The notes below the pieces were generated by a model. That model did no database searches. It was not told where the DNA came from and saw nothing but the letters and a program-made list of their open reading frames with translations. Of a stretch of 64,000 bases of DNA, positions 54,667-63,675 are shown piece by piece. The position numbers were made by a program, and so were the translations under genes. Source of the DNA: Ideonella sp. (GTDB lineage Bacteria; Pseudomonadota; Gammaproteobacteria; Burkholderiales; Burkholderiaceae_C). The first letter of the stretch is position 1. Every line of letters begins with the position of its first letter. The stretch is from assembly GCA_016721465.1 (NCBI GenBank), contig JADKIA010000003.1:186001-250000 (forward strand). The letters are read 5' to 3'.

Positions 54667-55353
54667 TCAGTACTGCACTTCGTAGCGGTACTGGCGGAAA
54701 CGGAAGATGGCCGAGCGTGGCTGGATCTGGTCGAGCACCACGCCGGGCGCCACGCTGTCGCCTTCGTGCGCCACCTGTCCATCGACAATGAGCAGGCGGT
54801 TGCTGCGGTTCGGTGAATAGATGGAGCCGCTCAGTTTTAGGGTTGGCAACTGCTGACGAACTTCGGGGGGCAGATCCTGCGCTGCCACGACCGCAGCCAC
54901 CGGCGCCGGGTGTGCCGCTGGCGCCGGTGTGGCCATGGGCAGCGCCGGCAGGCGCTGTGGCACCGCGGTTGCCGCGCTGGCGGGCAGGAAGGGCATGGGC
55001 GCCCCGCTGGTGCGCGGCAGCGCTGCAGCAGGCGGTGGTGTTGGCGCAGACGGTGGCGGCAGCGTGGCCTCAGCGGCCGAGCTTGGCGCGGCTGCGGTCG
55101 CCGGGGCGGGCTGCGCCAAGGCGGGCGCGGGCCGGGCGGCTGGCGGCCCTGCGGCTCCAGGCCACCACCACAGCACGGCGGCCACGATCAGGGCCACGAC
55201 GAGCGCACCGGCGCCAACGACCCATCGGCCGCCGCGGACCTCACCCATGGGCGCGGCGGAGGCCGCCGAGAACGCCGGCGCTGCGGCGTCGGCCAACTGG
55301 CCTTGCCGGCGCTCGCGGTCGGCGCGCCGCAGCGCATCGAGGATGTAGGACAT
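54667..55353 (-). CDS. gspB: General secretion pathway protein B
   Basis: A 228-residue protein with the typical GspB start SYILDALRRADRERRQGQL, one membrane helix (VVGAGALVVALIVAAVLWWW), a long Pro/Ala linker and a C-terminal periplasmic domain (LPTLKLSGSIYSPNRSNRLL through VVLDQIQPRSAIFRF). GspA-GspB (ExeAB) carries the type II secretin through peptidoglycan. It pairs with the ATPase upstream, 18 nt away. The rest of the gsp operon is not in this window. Confidence 0.9.
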   Translation of the reverse strand: MSYILDALRRADRERRQGQLADAAAPAFSAASAAPMGEVRGGRWVVGAGALVVALIVAAVLWWWPGAAGPPAARPAPALAQPAPATAAAPSSAAEATLPPPSAPTPPPAAALPRTSGAPMPFLPASAATAVPQRLPALPMATPAPAAHPAPVAAVVAAQDLPPEVRQQLPTLKLSGSIYSPNRSNRLLIVDGQVAHEGDSVAPGVVLDQIQPRSAIFRFRQYRYEVQY

Positions 55354-55371
55354 GCCGGGCCTGTGGTCTGT

Positions 55372-57081
55372 TCACCAGCGCAGGCGTGGTTCGTCCACGC
55401 CCACCGCCCGGTTCAATTGCATCAGCGTCAGGGCGCCGACCTGGCCGTCGGGATCCAGGCCCTGGGCCAGCTGGAAGGCGCGCACCCGGGCGCGCAGGCT
55501 GGTGGCGGCCGGTGTCTTCGGGGCCAGCGCAGGGGCCGAGGCCCAACGCAACAATTGAGCGTCCAACCAGCCCGAATCCAGACGGCCAGCGGCCTGGGGC
55601 GTGGCCGCCTGGTAGCCCGGCGGCGCCCGCCACAGCACGCCGAATTCGCCGCGCCAGTGCTGGGTCAGGACCTGCGGGCTGACTTGCACGGTGCGCCCGG
55701 CCACGTGCAAGCGCGCACCCTGCTCGGACACGGCCAGCAACTGCGAGAAGCGGGCCGTGCCCTCGGTCCCATAGAGCGGCAGCAGTGCCGGGCGGTCGAG
55801 CTGGCGCAGCAAGGCCAGCGTGCCACGCTGCTTGTGGCAAGGCACGCCGAGTGCCGCGGTGGCCACACAGGGTTCGCCATCCAGCGGAGTGAGCAGCCAG
55901 GCCAGGGCCAGGTCGCGCCAGGCCTCGTGCTCGTCTGCCACGGCGTTGGCGACCAAGGCGGCGAACTCGGGCGCCGTGAGCCAGGGCACGGTGGGCGCTG
56001 GCGACGAAGCCGCCGCGGCGACCGTCGCCGACGTGGCGACCGTCGCCGACGCGGCGCTGGCGGCCAGTGCCGCACCTGTTGGCGACGACGCGCGTGCCGC
56101 CGCCACCGGTGCTGCCGCCCGGGATGGCGAGTCGGGCCGGTGGCCGAGCCACCAGGCCGTCGTCACCAGGCCGAACGCCGCTCCGCCCAACGCCAGGGCT
56201 GCACCGAACCGCCAGCGGCGCGGCGACAGCCGAACGGCCGTCCCGCTCGCGGTGGACCCGAACACCTCGCGCGCCGCCTGCGACACCATGGCCGGCCGAA
56301 CACGGTGCGTGCCTCGCGCAAAGGCACCGAGCAACGCGCGATCGCAGAGCAGGTTGATGCGGCGCGGCACGCCGCCGGACAGCACATGCACACGCCGCAG
56401 CGCCGCAGCATCGAAAGGCATCGGTCCCGCCGCACCGTCCCAGCCGGCCACGGTGAGACGGTGGCGCACGTACTGCTCGGTCTCGCCCGGCGACAGGGTC
56501 TGCAGGTGAAAGCGCGCCACCACGCGCTGCGCCAGTTGCTCCAGCTCAGGCCGCCCCAGCATGTCGCGCAACTCGGGTTGGCCGATCAATACGATCTGCA
56601 ACAGCTTGCGCTCGTTGGTTTCCAGGTTGGTGAGCAGGCGCAATTGTTCCAGCAAGGCCGGCGACAGCGCCTGCGCCTCGTCGACGATGAGCACGCTGTG
56701 TCGGCCCTGCGCGTGGTTGGCCAGCAGATGCTGGTTGAGCGCGTCGATGTGGTCCTTGGCCGATGCCTCAGTGGCACCGGAAGATGGCACCGCGATGCCG
56801 AAATCGGCGCACACCGATTGCAGCAGCTCGCGCTCGCTGAGCTTGGGATTGAACAGATAGGCCACCTGGCAGTGCGCCGGCACCTGGTCCATGAGGCAGC
56901 GGCACAGCGTGGTCTTGCCGGCGCCGATCTCGCCGCTCAGCACCACGACGCCACCGCTGCTTTGCAGGCCGTAGCGCAGGTGCGCCAGCGCCTCCTGGTG
57001 GCGCTCGCTCATGAACAGGAAGCGCGGGTCGGGCGCGATCGAGAACGGCTCGCGCAACAGGCCAAAGTGGCTCAGGTACAT
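55372..57081 (-). CDS. gspA: GspA/ExeA-type AAA ATPase with peptidoglycan-binding domain
   Basis: A 569-residue protein. The cytosolic AAA domain starts YLSHFGLLREPFSIAPDPRF with Walker A GEIGAGKTT and Walker B VLIVDEAQALS. A membrane helix lies near residue 290 (FGAALALGGAAFGLVTTAWW). A repetitive Ala/Ser/Thr linker follows (ATVATSATVA, an 18-bp DNA repeat near 56025-56055). A C-terminal peptidoglycan-binding fold closes it (QLAQGLDPDGQVGALTLMQL). It forms the secretin-assembly complex with GspB. Confidence 0.9.
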   Translation of the reverse strand: MYLSHFGLLREPFSIAPDPRFLFMSERHQEALAHLRYGLQSSGGVVVLSGEIGAGKTTLCRCLMDQVPAHCQVAYLFNPKLSERELLQSVCADFGIAVPSSGATEASAKDHIDALNQHLLANHAQGRHSVLIVDEAQALSPALLEQLRLLTNLETNERKLLQIVLIGQPELRDMLGRPELEQLAQRVVARFHLQTLSPGETEQYVRHRLTVAGWDGAAGPMPFDAAALRRVHVLSGGVPRRINLLCDRALLGAFARGTHRVRPAMVSQAAREVFGSTASGTAVRLSPRRWRFGAALALGGAAFGLVTTAWWLGHRPDSPSRAAAPVAAARASSPTGAALAASAASATVATSATVAAAASSPAPTVPWLTAPEFAALVANAVADEHEAWRDLALAWLLTPLDGEPCVATAALGVPCHKQRGTLALLRQLDRPALLPLYGTEGTARFSQLLAVSEQGARLHVAGRTVQVSPQVLTQHWRGEFGVLWRAPPGYQAATPQAAGRLDSGWLDAQLLRWASAPALAPKTPAATSLRARVRAFQLAQGLDPDGQVGALTLMQLNRAVGVDEPRLRW

Positions 57082-57127
57082 GGCGTGCGTGCCCAGGCTG
57101 CGGCGGGTGGCATGGCCAGCCGTTCGA

Positions 57128-57802
57128 TCAGCCTGGCTGGGGCCTCAGGTGCAGCACCGGCCAGCCGCGCTCGGCAGCGATGGCGGCCAGGCGCGGGTCC
57201 GGATCCACCACCACTGGATGGTTCACCGCACTGAGCAGGGGCAGGTCGTTCATCGAGTCGCTGTAGAAGGTGGAGTCGCAATCGGCCAGGGCCAGGCCGC
57301 GGTCGGCGAGCCAGGCATGCAATCGCGTCACCTTGCCGTCACGCATGTTCGGCGTGCCGGCGGTGCAGCCAGTGAAGGCCTCGCCCAGGGTCTCGCATTC
57401 GGTGGCGATCAGGTGCTCGAAGCCCAGGTGCCGTGCGGTGAGCTCGGTGATGAAGCGGTTGGTGGCGGTGCTCAGCACCACCAGATCATCGGCATCGACG
57501 TGTCGGCGCACCAGGGCATGAGCGGTGGCCGGCAGGCGTGGGGCGATCACCTCGGCCAGGAAGGCCTGGCGCCACGGTTGCCACTGGGCCCGGCTTTTCA
57601 GCGTCAGGGTCGAGACGAAGAAGGCGCAGAACTCCGCCACGCTCACCGTGCCTGCACGGTAGGCATGGTCCATCGCGATGTTGCGCGCGCCGAACTCGGC
57701 ACGGTCCAGCAGGCCGCGGCCCATCAGGAATTCGCACCACAGCACGTCGCTGTCGCCGTCCAGCAGCGTGTGGTCCAGGTCGAACAGCGTGAGTCGAGTC
57801 AT
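57128..57802 (-). CDS. HAD-IB family phosphatase (SerB-like)
   Basis: A 224-residue HAD hydrolase. Motif I is FDLDHTLLDGDSD, motif II STATNRF, motif III lysine near MRDGKVTRL, motif IV YSDSMNDLPLL. The pattern matches HAD-IB phosphatases annotated near SerB; the substrate is unknown. It lies 18 nt after the aldehyde dehydrogenase gene and 46 nt before gspA. It is not PhnX, whose Schiff-base lysine motif is absent. Confidence 0.82.
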   Translation of the reverse strand: MTRLTLFDLDHTLLDGDSDVLWCEFLMGRGLLDRAEFGARNIAMDHAYRAGTVSVAEFCAFFVSTLTLKSRAQWQPWRQAFLAEVIAPRLPATAHALVRRHVDADDLVVLSTATNRFITELTARHLGFEHLIATECETLGEAFTGCTAGTPNMRDGKVTRLHAWLADRGLALADCDSTFYSDSMNDLPLLSAVNHPVVVDPDPRLAAIAAERGWPVLHLRPQPG

Positions 57803-57820
57803 GCGATGCTGGCTGCTGGG

Positions 57821-59194
57821 TCAGGGCTGGCGCAGGTGCCAGGCCTTGGGCCGCGTGAAGGTCTGGATGCCTTGGGTCGACAGCGTGAGGCCCACGCCCG
57901 AATCGCCATGGCCGGACCACGGCAGTCGCGGGCTCACCCGGTCACAGCAGTTCCAGTACACGCTGCCGGCATGGACCTGCGCCAGCAGCTCGCGGGCCAC
58001 CGCTTCGTCACGGGTGAACACGCCCGCCGTCAGCCCGTAGCGCGTGTCGTTCATCAGGCGCAGGGCCTCGGCGTCGTCGGACACCTTCTGGATGCCGATG
58101 ATGGGGCCGAAACTTTCTTCACGCATCAGCTCCATCGTGTGGTTCACCTCGGTGAACACGGTGGGCGCGTAGTGGTTGCCAGGCCCGGGCAGGCGCTTGC
58201 CGCCGCAGCGGAGCTGGGCACCCTTGGCCAGTGCGTCCGCCACCTGGGCGTCGAGCACGTCGAGCTGTGCCGCGCGGGTGATGGCGCCGATGTAGGTGGC
58301 CGGGTCCAGGGTGTCGCCCTGCTGGAAACTGGCCACCGTGGCCAGGAAGTGCGCGACGAAGGCGTCGTGCAGGCGCTCGTGAACGTAGATGCGTTCCACC
58401 GAGCAGCAGCTCTGGCCGGTGTTGTACATGGCGCCGTCGGCCAGGCTTTCGGCGGCGGTCTTCGGGTCGGCGTCGGCACGCACGTAGGTCGGGTCCTTGC
58501 CGCCGAGTTCCAGTTGCAGCTTCACCAGTTTGCCAGCCACCGCATTGGCGATACGCACGCCTGTCGCGTGGCTGCCGGTGAAGAACACGCCGTCGATCTT
58601 CTGCGCCAGCAGCGCGCTGCCCACCTCACCGGCACCAACAAGGCACTGCATTGCGTCCTGCGGCACCCCGGCTGCATGCAGCAGGCGGGTGATGTGCAGA
58701 CCCGTGAGCGTGGAATGCTCGGAGGGCTTGTACAGCACCGCATTGCCGGTCAGCAGCGCCGGCACGATGACGTTGCAGCCGACGAAGTAGGGGTAGTTCC
58801 AGGCCGAGATGTTGACCACCACGCCGAGCGGGATGTGCGAGATCTGCTCGTGCATTTGGCCGTCGTCGAACACGTGCTGGTCGCGCACCGACCCTTCGGC
58901 CTGTTCAAGGAAGAAATCGATGCGCGGCAGCAGCCCGTTGAGCTCGTTGCGGGCCTGCGAGATCGGCTTGCCCACCTCTTGCGTCAAGGTGCTGGCAAGC
59001 AAGTCCATCTCGGCCACCAGGCCGGCGCGAAAGCGCTGGATCATCGCCAGCTTGTCGGCCATGGGCACCGCACCCCAGGCGGGCAGGACGGCACGGGCGG
59101 CCGCGGCCTTGGCGGCCACCGAGACCGCATCGTCGGCGGGCAGCTCGGCCACGAGCGCACCAGTGGCGGGGTTGTGGATCTGCAGCGTGGTCAT
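57821..59194 (-). CDS. NAD(P)-dependent aldehyde dehydrogenase
   Basis: A 457-residue ALDH. Cofactor and catalytic landmarks are NISAWNYPYFVGCNV, FTGSHATGVRIA, the glutamate in KLQLELGGKDP and the nucleophilic cysteine in NTGQSCCSVERIYV. Its start overlaps the amidotransferase stop by ATGA. In the proposed gamma-glutamyl route it would oxidise a gamma-glutamyl amino aldehyde to the acid. Phosphonoacetaldehyde dehydrogenase (PhnY-like) is an alternative given phnW nearby. Confidence 0.88.
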   Translation of the reverse strand: MTTLQIHNPATGALVAELPADDAVSVAAKAAAARAVLPAWGAVPMADKLAMIQRFRAGLVAEMDLLASTLTQEVGKPISQARNELNGLLPRIDFFLEQAEGSVRDQHVFDDGQMHEQISHIPLGVVVNISAWNYPYFVGCNVIVPALLTGNAVLYKPSEHSTLTGLHITRLLHAAGVPQDAMQCLVGAGEVGSALLAQKIDGVFFTGSHATGVRIANAVAGKLVKLQLELGGKDPTYVRADADPKTAAESLADGAMYNTGQSCCSVERIYVHERLHDAFVAHFLATVASFQQGDTLDPATYIGAITRAAQLDVLDAQVADALAKGAQLRCGGKRLPGPGNHYAPTVFTEVNHTMELMREESFGPIIGIQKVSDDAEALRLMNDTRYGLTAGVFTRDEAVARELLAQVHAGSVYWNCCDRVSPRLPWSGHGDSGVGLTLSTQGIQTFTRPKAWHLRQP

Positions 59195-59994
59195 TTGCGG
59201 CCTTGTGCGGCGCGGGCCGCGGAAAAGAAATCCTGCAACATCGGCCCGTCGTCGAAGGTGACGGTGTCGGCCGGGTCGTGGAACTCGGGGTGCCATTGCA
59301 CGCCGGCCACAAAGCTCGGGCCGCGCCAGCGGATGGCCTCGACGATGCCGTCGTCGGGGCAGCGTGCCTCGACGGTGAACTCGGGCGCCACGTCCTTCAG
59401 CCCCTGGTGGTGGATGCTGTTGGCCGTGGCGCGCGTCAAGCCCGGGTAGAGCTGCGCGAGGCGCGTGCCGGGCACCAGCTCCACCGTGTGCAGGTGGCGC
59501 TCGTAGTGGGTGAGGCGGCGGTGCTCGCGCGAATCGGGCACTTGGGTGTTGATGTCCTGCAGCAGCGTGCCGCCGAAGTGCACGTTGAGCAACTGGAAGC
59601 CGCGGCACACGCCGAACACCGGCTTGCCGGCGCGCACGAAGGCGTCGATCAGCTCCATCTCGTAGCGGTCGCGGATGCGGTCGCCGTGCCAGGCCGGGTC
59701 GAGCGGGGTCTCGCCGTAGCTCTCGGGCGCCACGTCGTTGCCGCCCTGCAGCACCAGGCCATCGAGCGCGGCGGCGTAGTGGTTGAGATTCAGGTCGTCG
59801 CGGGTGACCACGCTGTCGCTGTCCACCGCTGGGATCATCAGGGCGCAGGCACCGCCGCGCATGATCCAGTGCGCCACCGATTGCTCCAGGTAGTGCAGTG
59901 TCTTGGTCCACACGCCGGCCTCGGCAATGCCGGGCGTGCCGGGGTAGTAGATGCGGGCCGAGACGCCGATGAGCAGGGGTTTGTCAGCTGCCAT
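59191..59994 (-). CDS. Gamma-glutamyl hydrolase, peptidase C26 (PuuD-like)
   Basis: A 267-residue class I glutamine amidotransferase-like protein. The nucleophile is in FGVCRGFQLLNVHFGG and the His-Glu dyad in GVQWHPEFHDP; GLVLQGGNDVAPESYG is typical of PuuD. It cuts gamma-glutamyl amide bonds after modification of the amine part. It starts 8 nt after the alcohol dehydrogenase and overlaps the ALDH gene. Upstream in-frame codons are antisense-free but inside the ADH gene and were not used. Confidence 0.88.
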   Translation of the reverse strand: MAADKPLLIGVSARIYYPGTPGIAEAGVWTKTLHYLEQSVAHWIMRGGACALMIPAVDSDSVVTRDDLNLNHYAAALDGLVLQGGNDVAPESYGETPLDPAWHGDRIRDRYEMELIDAFVRAGKPVFGVCRGFQLLNVHFGGTLLQDINTQVPDSREHRRLTHYERHLHTVELVPGTRLAQLYPGLTRATANSIHHQGLKDVAPEFTVEARCPDDGIVEAIRWRGPSFVAGVQWHPEFHDPADTVTFDDGPMLQDFFSAARAAQGRK

Positions 59995-60002
59995 GCCTTC
60001 GC

Positions 60003-61136
60003 TCACATCGCCGCGCGGAACAGCCGCTCGTAGTCGGCCGCCGTGGCTGGGCGCGGGTTGGTTGCACTGGTGAAATCCTTGTCGGCCAGTGGCACCAGCT
60101 GCGGCAGCATGGCCTCGGTGACCCCCCGGCTCGACAGTCCGCCGGTGATGCCGATCTGGGTCTTCAGGTGCTTGAGCCAGGCGATGAAGGCGTAGCCACC
60201 TCCGCTCACGTCGGCGACATGGGCCAGCTCGTCGAACTTGCGCGGCACGGCGTCGAAGTTCCAGGCCATCACCGTGTCGATCATCAGCGCATTGGCCAGG
60301 CCGTGGTGCATGTCGCACACGGCGCCCAGCGCGTGCGCGCAGGCGTGCACCGAGCCCAGGTCCTTCTGGAAGGCGATGGCGCCCATCATCGAGCTCATCA
60401 TCATGTCGGCGCGCGCCTGCAGGTTAGCAGGCTCCTTGACGGCCGTGACCAGGGCGCGGGCGCCGATGCGCAAGCCCTCCAGCGCAATGCCGTCGCACAG
60501 CGGGTGGTAGGCCGGTGAGAGGTAACTCTCGATGTTGTGGGTGAGCGCGTCGATGCCGGTGGCCGCGGTGATGGCCGGCGGCAGTGCGAAGGTGAGCTCG
60601 GGGTCGGCGAACACCGCACGGGCCAGGATCCTGGCGCTGAACACGGTGCGCTTGTGGTGCGTGTCGTTCTCGCTCACCACCGAGGAGCGACCCACCTCCG
60701 AGCCCGTGCCCGAGGTGGTGGGCAGGGCCACGAAGTAAGGCAGTTCGTTGACGATGGGGCGCACTTGCGGATGGTCCCACACGTACTCGAGCACGTCGCC
60801 CTCGTGGGTGGCCATCACGCCCACCACCTTGGCCACGTCCAGCGCTGCGCCGCCGCCGAAGCCGATCACGCAGTCGGCGCCGTGTGCCTTGAAGGCGGCC
60901 GCGCCGGCCATCACCTGCGCGCAAGTGGGGTTGCCGAACACGCCGTCGAACACGGCCACGTGCAGGCCGCCCAGGTGGCTGCGGAATTCCGCCAACACCG
61001 GCAGTTGGGCCAGGGCGCGATCGGTGACGATGAGCGGCCGCTTGCAGCCCTGCTCCAGCAGGTGGGCGGCCACGCCCTTTCGGGCGCCGGCACCGAAGTG
61101 GATGGGGGTGGGAAAGGCGAATCGCGAGATGGTCAT
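60003..61136 (-). CDS. Iron-containing alcohol dehydrogenase
   Basis: A 377-residue group III ADH. The nucleotide site is FGGGAALDVAKVVG, with PTTSGTGSEVGRSSVV. Metal ligands lie in DALTHNIESYLSPAYHP (Asp and His) and HACAHALGAVCDMHHGLAN (two His). It starts 12 nt after the GS-like gene. A substrate with a terminal hydroxyl on a gamma-glutamylated amino alcohol is inferred from the neighbours; a phosphonoacetaldehyde reductase role is possible. Confidence 0.9.
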   Translation of the reverse strand: MTISRFAFPTPIHFGAGARKGVAAHLLEQGCKRPLIVTDRALAQLPVLAEFRSHLGGLHVAVFDGVFGNPTCAQVMAGAAAFKAHGADCVIGFGGGAALDVAKVVGVMATHEGDVLEYVWDHPQVRPIVNELPYFVALPTTSGTGSEVGRSSVVSENDTHHKRTVFSARILARAVFADPELTFALPPAITAATGIDALTHNIESYLSPAYHPLCDGIALEGLRIGARALVTAVKEPANLQARADMMMSSMMGAIAFQKDLGSVHACAHALGAVCDMHHGLANALMIDTVMAWNFDAVPRKFDELAHVADVSGGGYAFIAWLKHLKTQIGITGGLSSRGVTEAMLPQLVPLADKDFTSATNPRPATAADYERLFRAAM

Positions 61137-61148
61137 GTGGGGTGGTGG

Positions 61149-62522
61149 TCAGATGATTTCGAAATAGCGCTTCAATTCCCAGTCGGTCACCGCATCCTGC
61201 CACTGGCGGTGCTCCCATTCGCGGGTGGCCGCGAAGTGATCGACAAAGGTATCGCCCAGCCAATCGCGGGCGATCTCGGATTGCTTGAAATTGTGCACAC
61301 TGCGGATCAACGAACGCGGGGCCCGGGGGATGTCGTCTGCGCCCTGGTTGGTGCCGGTGATGGGCGGGGCGGTGAGCTTCAGGCCCTTCTCCACGCCATG
61401 CAGGCCGGCCGCGATGACGGCGGCCATGGCCAGGTAGGGGTTCACGTCGGCGCCGGGGCAGCGGGTTTCCAGGCGCGTGGCCTTGGGGCTGCCGGCGATG
61501 ACGCGAAAGCTGGCCGTGCGGTTGTCCAGGCCCCAGGTGGGCTTGACCGGGGCCCAGAAACCATCCACCAGACGCTTGTAGCTGTTGATGGTGGGCCAGA
61601 ACATCGGTGCGAATTCCATCAGGCAGGCCACCTGGCCGGCCAGGTAGCTTTCGAACAGCTTGCTCATCCGGCGCGGGCTCTTGGCATCGAAGAACAGGTT
61701 GCTCTTGCCGTCGGACAGGCTCTGGTGGATGTGGCCGGAGCAGCCCGGCAGCGCCTGGTTCCACTTGGCCATGAAGCTGGGCATGATGCCGAAGCGCTTG
61801 CCGATCTCCTTGGCACCGGTCTTGAACAGGATGGCACGGTCGGCCTGCTCCAGTGCCTCGGAGAACGCAATGGCCACCTCGTAGACGCCCGGGCCGGTCT
61901 CGGTGTGGAGGCCTTCGATGGGCACACCGAAGGCCGCCATCTCGTCCATCAGCGCATTGAAGAAGGGCCGGTTGTCGGCCATGCGCAGCAGCGAGTAGCC
62001 GAACATGCCGGGCGTCAGGCTCTCGGGGCCCACGCCTTTCTTGGCGGCCCAGCTCTGCGGCGTCTCGGCGAAGTTGAACCACTCGAACTCCATACCGGCC
62101 ATCGGCAGAAGACCGAGCTTCTCGGCGCGCCGGAGCACGCGCTTCAAGGTCTGGCGCGGGCAGATGGCCAGCGGCGTGCCATCGGGGTTGACGAACTCGC
62201 CCAGGAAGAAGGGCACGTCGTGGTCCCAGGGCACGCGGCGCGCCGTGCCCAGGTCCAGCCGCGCCAGCGCATCCGGAAAGCCGTGGTGCCAGCCGGTGAC
62301 CTGGGTGTTGTCGTAACACACATCATGCGCGTCCCAGCCGAACACCACGTCGCAGAAGCCGAAGCCACCGCCGGGATGAGGTTGCGCCGCTCCAAGGAAC
62401 TTGTCGCGGTGCAGGTACTTGCCGCGCAGGATGCCGTCGATGTCGCTCACCGCCACCTTGACCTTGCCGGTGCCGCTGTTGCGCACGGCGGTGACCGCCG
62501 GGTGTTCCTTCTTCGTGGCCAT
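61149..62522 (-). CDS. Glutamine synthetase-like gamma-glutamyl-amine ligase
   Basis: A 457-residue protein of the GlnA/PuuA superfamily. Metal and ATP motifs are GMEFEWF, HTETGPGVYEVAIAF, PGCSGHIHQSL and NSYKRLVDGFW, with the late DNRTASFRVIAG. The sequence lacks the adenylylation loop region expected in GlnA and begins with a divergent N-domain (SDIDGILRGKYLHRDKF). Such enzymes glutamylate amines other than ammonia, for example putrescine (PuuA) or ethanolamine (Streptomyces GlnA4). It starts 19 nt after phnW. Confidence 0.88.
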   Translation of the reverse strand: MATKKEHPAVTAVRNSGTGKVKVAVSDIDGILRGKYLHRDKFLGAAQPHPGGGFGFCDVVFGWDAHDVCYDNTQVTGWHHGFPDALARLDLGTARRVPWDHDVPFFLGEFVNPDGTPLAICPRQTLKRVLRRAEKLGLLPMAGMEFEWFNFAETPQSWAAKKGVGPESLTPGMFGYSLLRMADNRPFFNALMDEMAAFGVPIEGLHTETGPGVYEVAIAFSEALEQADRAILFKTGAKEIGKRFGIMPSFMAKWNQALPGCSGHIHQSLSDGKSNLFFDAKSPRRMSKLFESYLAGQVACLMEFAPMFWPTINSYKRLVDGFWAPVKPTWGLDNRTASFRVIAGSPKATRLETRCPGADVNPYLAMAAVIAAGLHGVEKGLKLTAPPITGTNQGADDIPRAPRSLIRSVHNFKQSEIARDWLGDTFVDHFAATREWEHRQWQDAVTDWELKRYFEII

Positions 62523-62541
62523 GGGGTTCCTTCGCTTGAAG

Positions 62542-63660
62542 TCAGGGCGCCGGGGCGCCTGAGGGTATGCCCATCTCGCGCAGCGTATCGGCCACGGCGT
62601 TCACGGCCTGGTTCATCTCGTTGCGGCCGATGGCGCCGATGCAGCCCACCCGGAAGGTCTCCACTTGCGTGAGCTTGCCGGGGTAGAGGATGAAGCCGCG
62701 CGCCTTGGCCGCGTCGTAGAAGCGCTTGAACTCGTACGCTGGGTGCGCAGGCGCATGGAAGGTGACGATGATCGGCGCCTGGATTTCGGGGCGCAGGAAG
62801 GGCTTGAAGCCCAGGCGGGCCATGCCGTCCACCAGCGTGCGACAGTTGTCCTCGTAGCGCGCCAGCCGGGCGGGCCGGCCGCCTTCCTCGACGAACTGGT
62901 CGATGGCCGACGCCAGTGCCACCAGCACGTGCGTGGGCGGCGTGAAGCGCCACTGGCCGGTCTTCTCCATGTAGACCCACTGGTCGTGCAGGTCCATCGC
63001 CAGGCTCTGGCTGTTGCCCGCGCAGCCTTCGAGCACGGCCTTGCGCAGGAACACGAAGCCCATGCCAGGCACGCCCTCCAGGCACTTGCCGCTGGCGGCC
63101 ACCAGCGCGTCGAAACGTGTGGCCCGTGCGTCGATCGGCAGCGCGCCGAAGCTGCTCATGGCGTCGATGATCAGGCCCTTGCCATGACGATCGCATAGGG
63201 CGGCCACCTCGGCCAGCGGATTGAGCACACCGGTGCCGGTCTCGCAGTGGATCAGCACCACATGGGTGATCGAGGCATCGGCGTTCAGTTGCGCCTCGAG
63301 GCCGGCGGGCGAGACCGGCTGCTCTTCGGCGTAGGGCACCACGGTGGCGCGGCGGCCCATCAGTTGGGTGAGCCTGGCGGCACGCTTGCAGTAGGCGCCG
63401 TTGTCCAGCACCAGCACGTGGCCATCGCGCGGCACCACGGTGGCCACGGCGGCTTCGACGCTGAAGGTGCCGCTGCCCTGCAGGGGCACCACGGTGTGTG
63501 TGTCGTGGCCATCCACGATGTCGAGCAGGGCCCGGCGCACGCGGGCGGTCTGGGCGATGAAGTCGGCGTCCCACGAACCCCAGTCCTTCAGCATCGCGAG
63601 CTTGGTGCGCAGGCTGGTGGTCAGCGGGCCGGGGGTGAGCAGGATGTGGTCGCGGTCCAT
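62542..63660 (-). CDS. phnW: 2-aminoethylphosphonate-pyruvate transaminase
   Basis: A 372-residue class V aminotransferase. It starts HILLTPGPLTTSLRTKLAML, with the substrate-side VVPLQGSGTFSVEA, IIDAMSSFGALPID and PLP lysine in AASGKCLEGVPGMGFVF. PhnW converts 2-aminoethylphosphonate and pyruvate to phosphonoacetaldehyde and alanine. The permease gene ends 15 nt upstream. No phosphonoacetaldehyde hydrolase is visible, so the next step must be outside the window or done by the neighbouring ALDH/ADH. Confidence 0.93.
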   Translation of the reverse strand: MDRDHILLTPGPLTTSLRTKLAMLKDWGSWDADFIAQTARVRRALLDIVDGHDTHTVVPLQGSGTFSVEAAVATVVPRDGHVLVLDNGAYCKRAARLTQLMGRRATVVPYAEEQPVSPAGLEAQLNADASITHVVLIHCETGTGVLNPLAEVAALCDRHGKGLIIDAMSSFGALPIDARATRFDALVAASGKCLEGVPGMGFVFLRKAVLEGCAGNSQSLAMDLHDQWVYMEKTGQWRFTPPTHVLVALASAIDQFVEEGGRPARLARYEDNCRTLVDGMARLGFKPFLRPEIQAPIIVTFHAPAHPAYEFKRFYDAAKARGFILYPGKLTQVETFRVGCIGAIGRNEMNQAVNAVADTLREMGIPSGAPAP

Positions 63661-63675
63661 CGTCGGTCTTTCGCT

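Noticed and set aside
56011..56060. Tandem repeat in gspA as a regulatory repeat
   Set aside because: It is an in-frame 18-bp duplication in a low-complexity periplasmic linker and needs no further explanation.
57128..57802. HAD protein as phosphonoacetaldehyde hydrolase PhnX
   Set aside because: The motif I context (FDLDHTLLDGDSD) is HAD-IB/SerB-like and the PhnX cap-domain lysine motif is absent.
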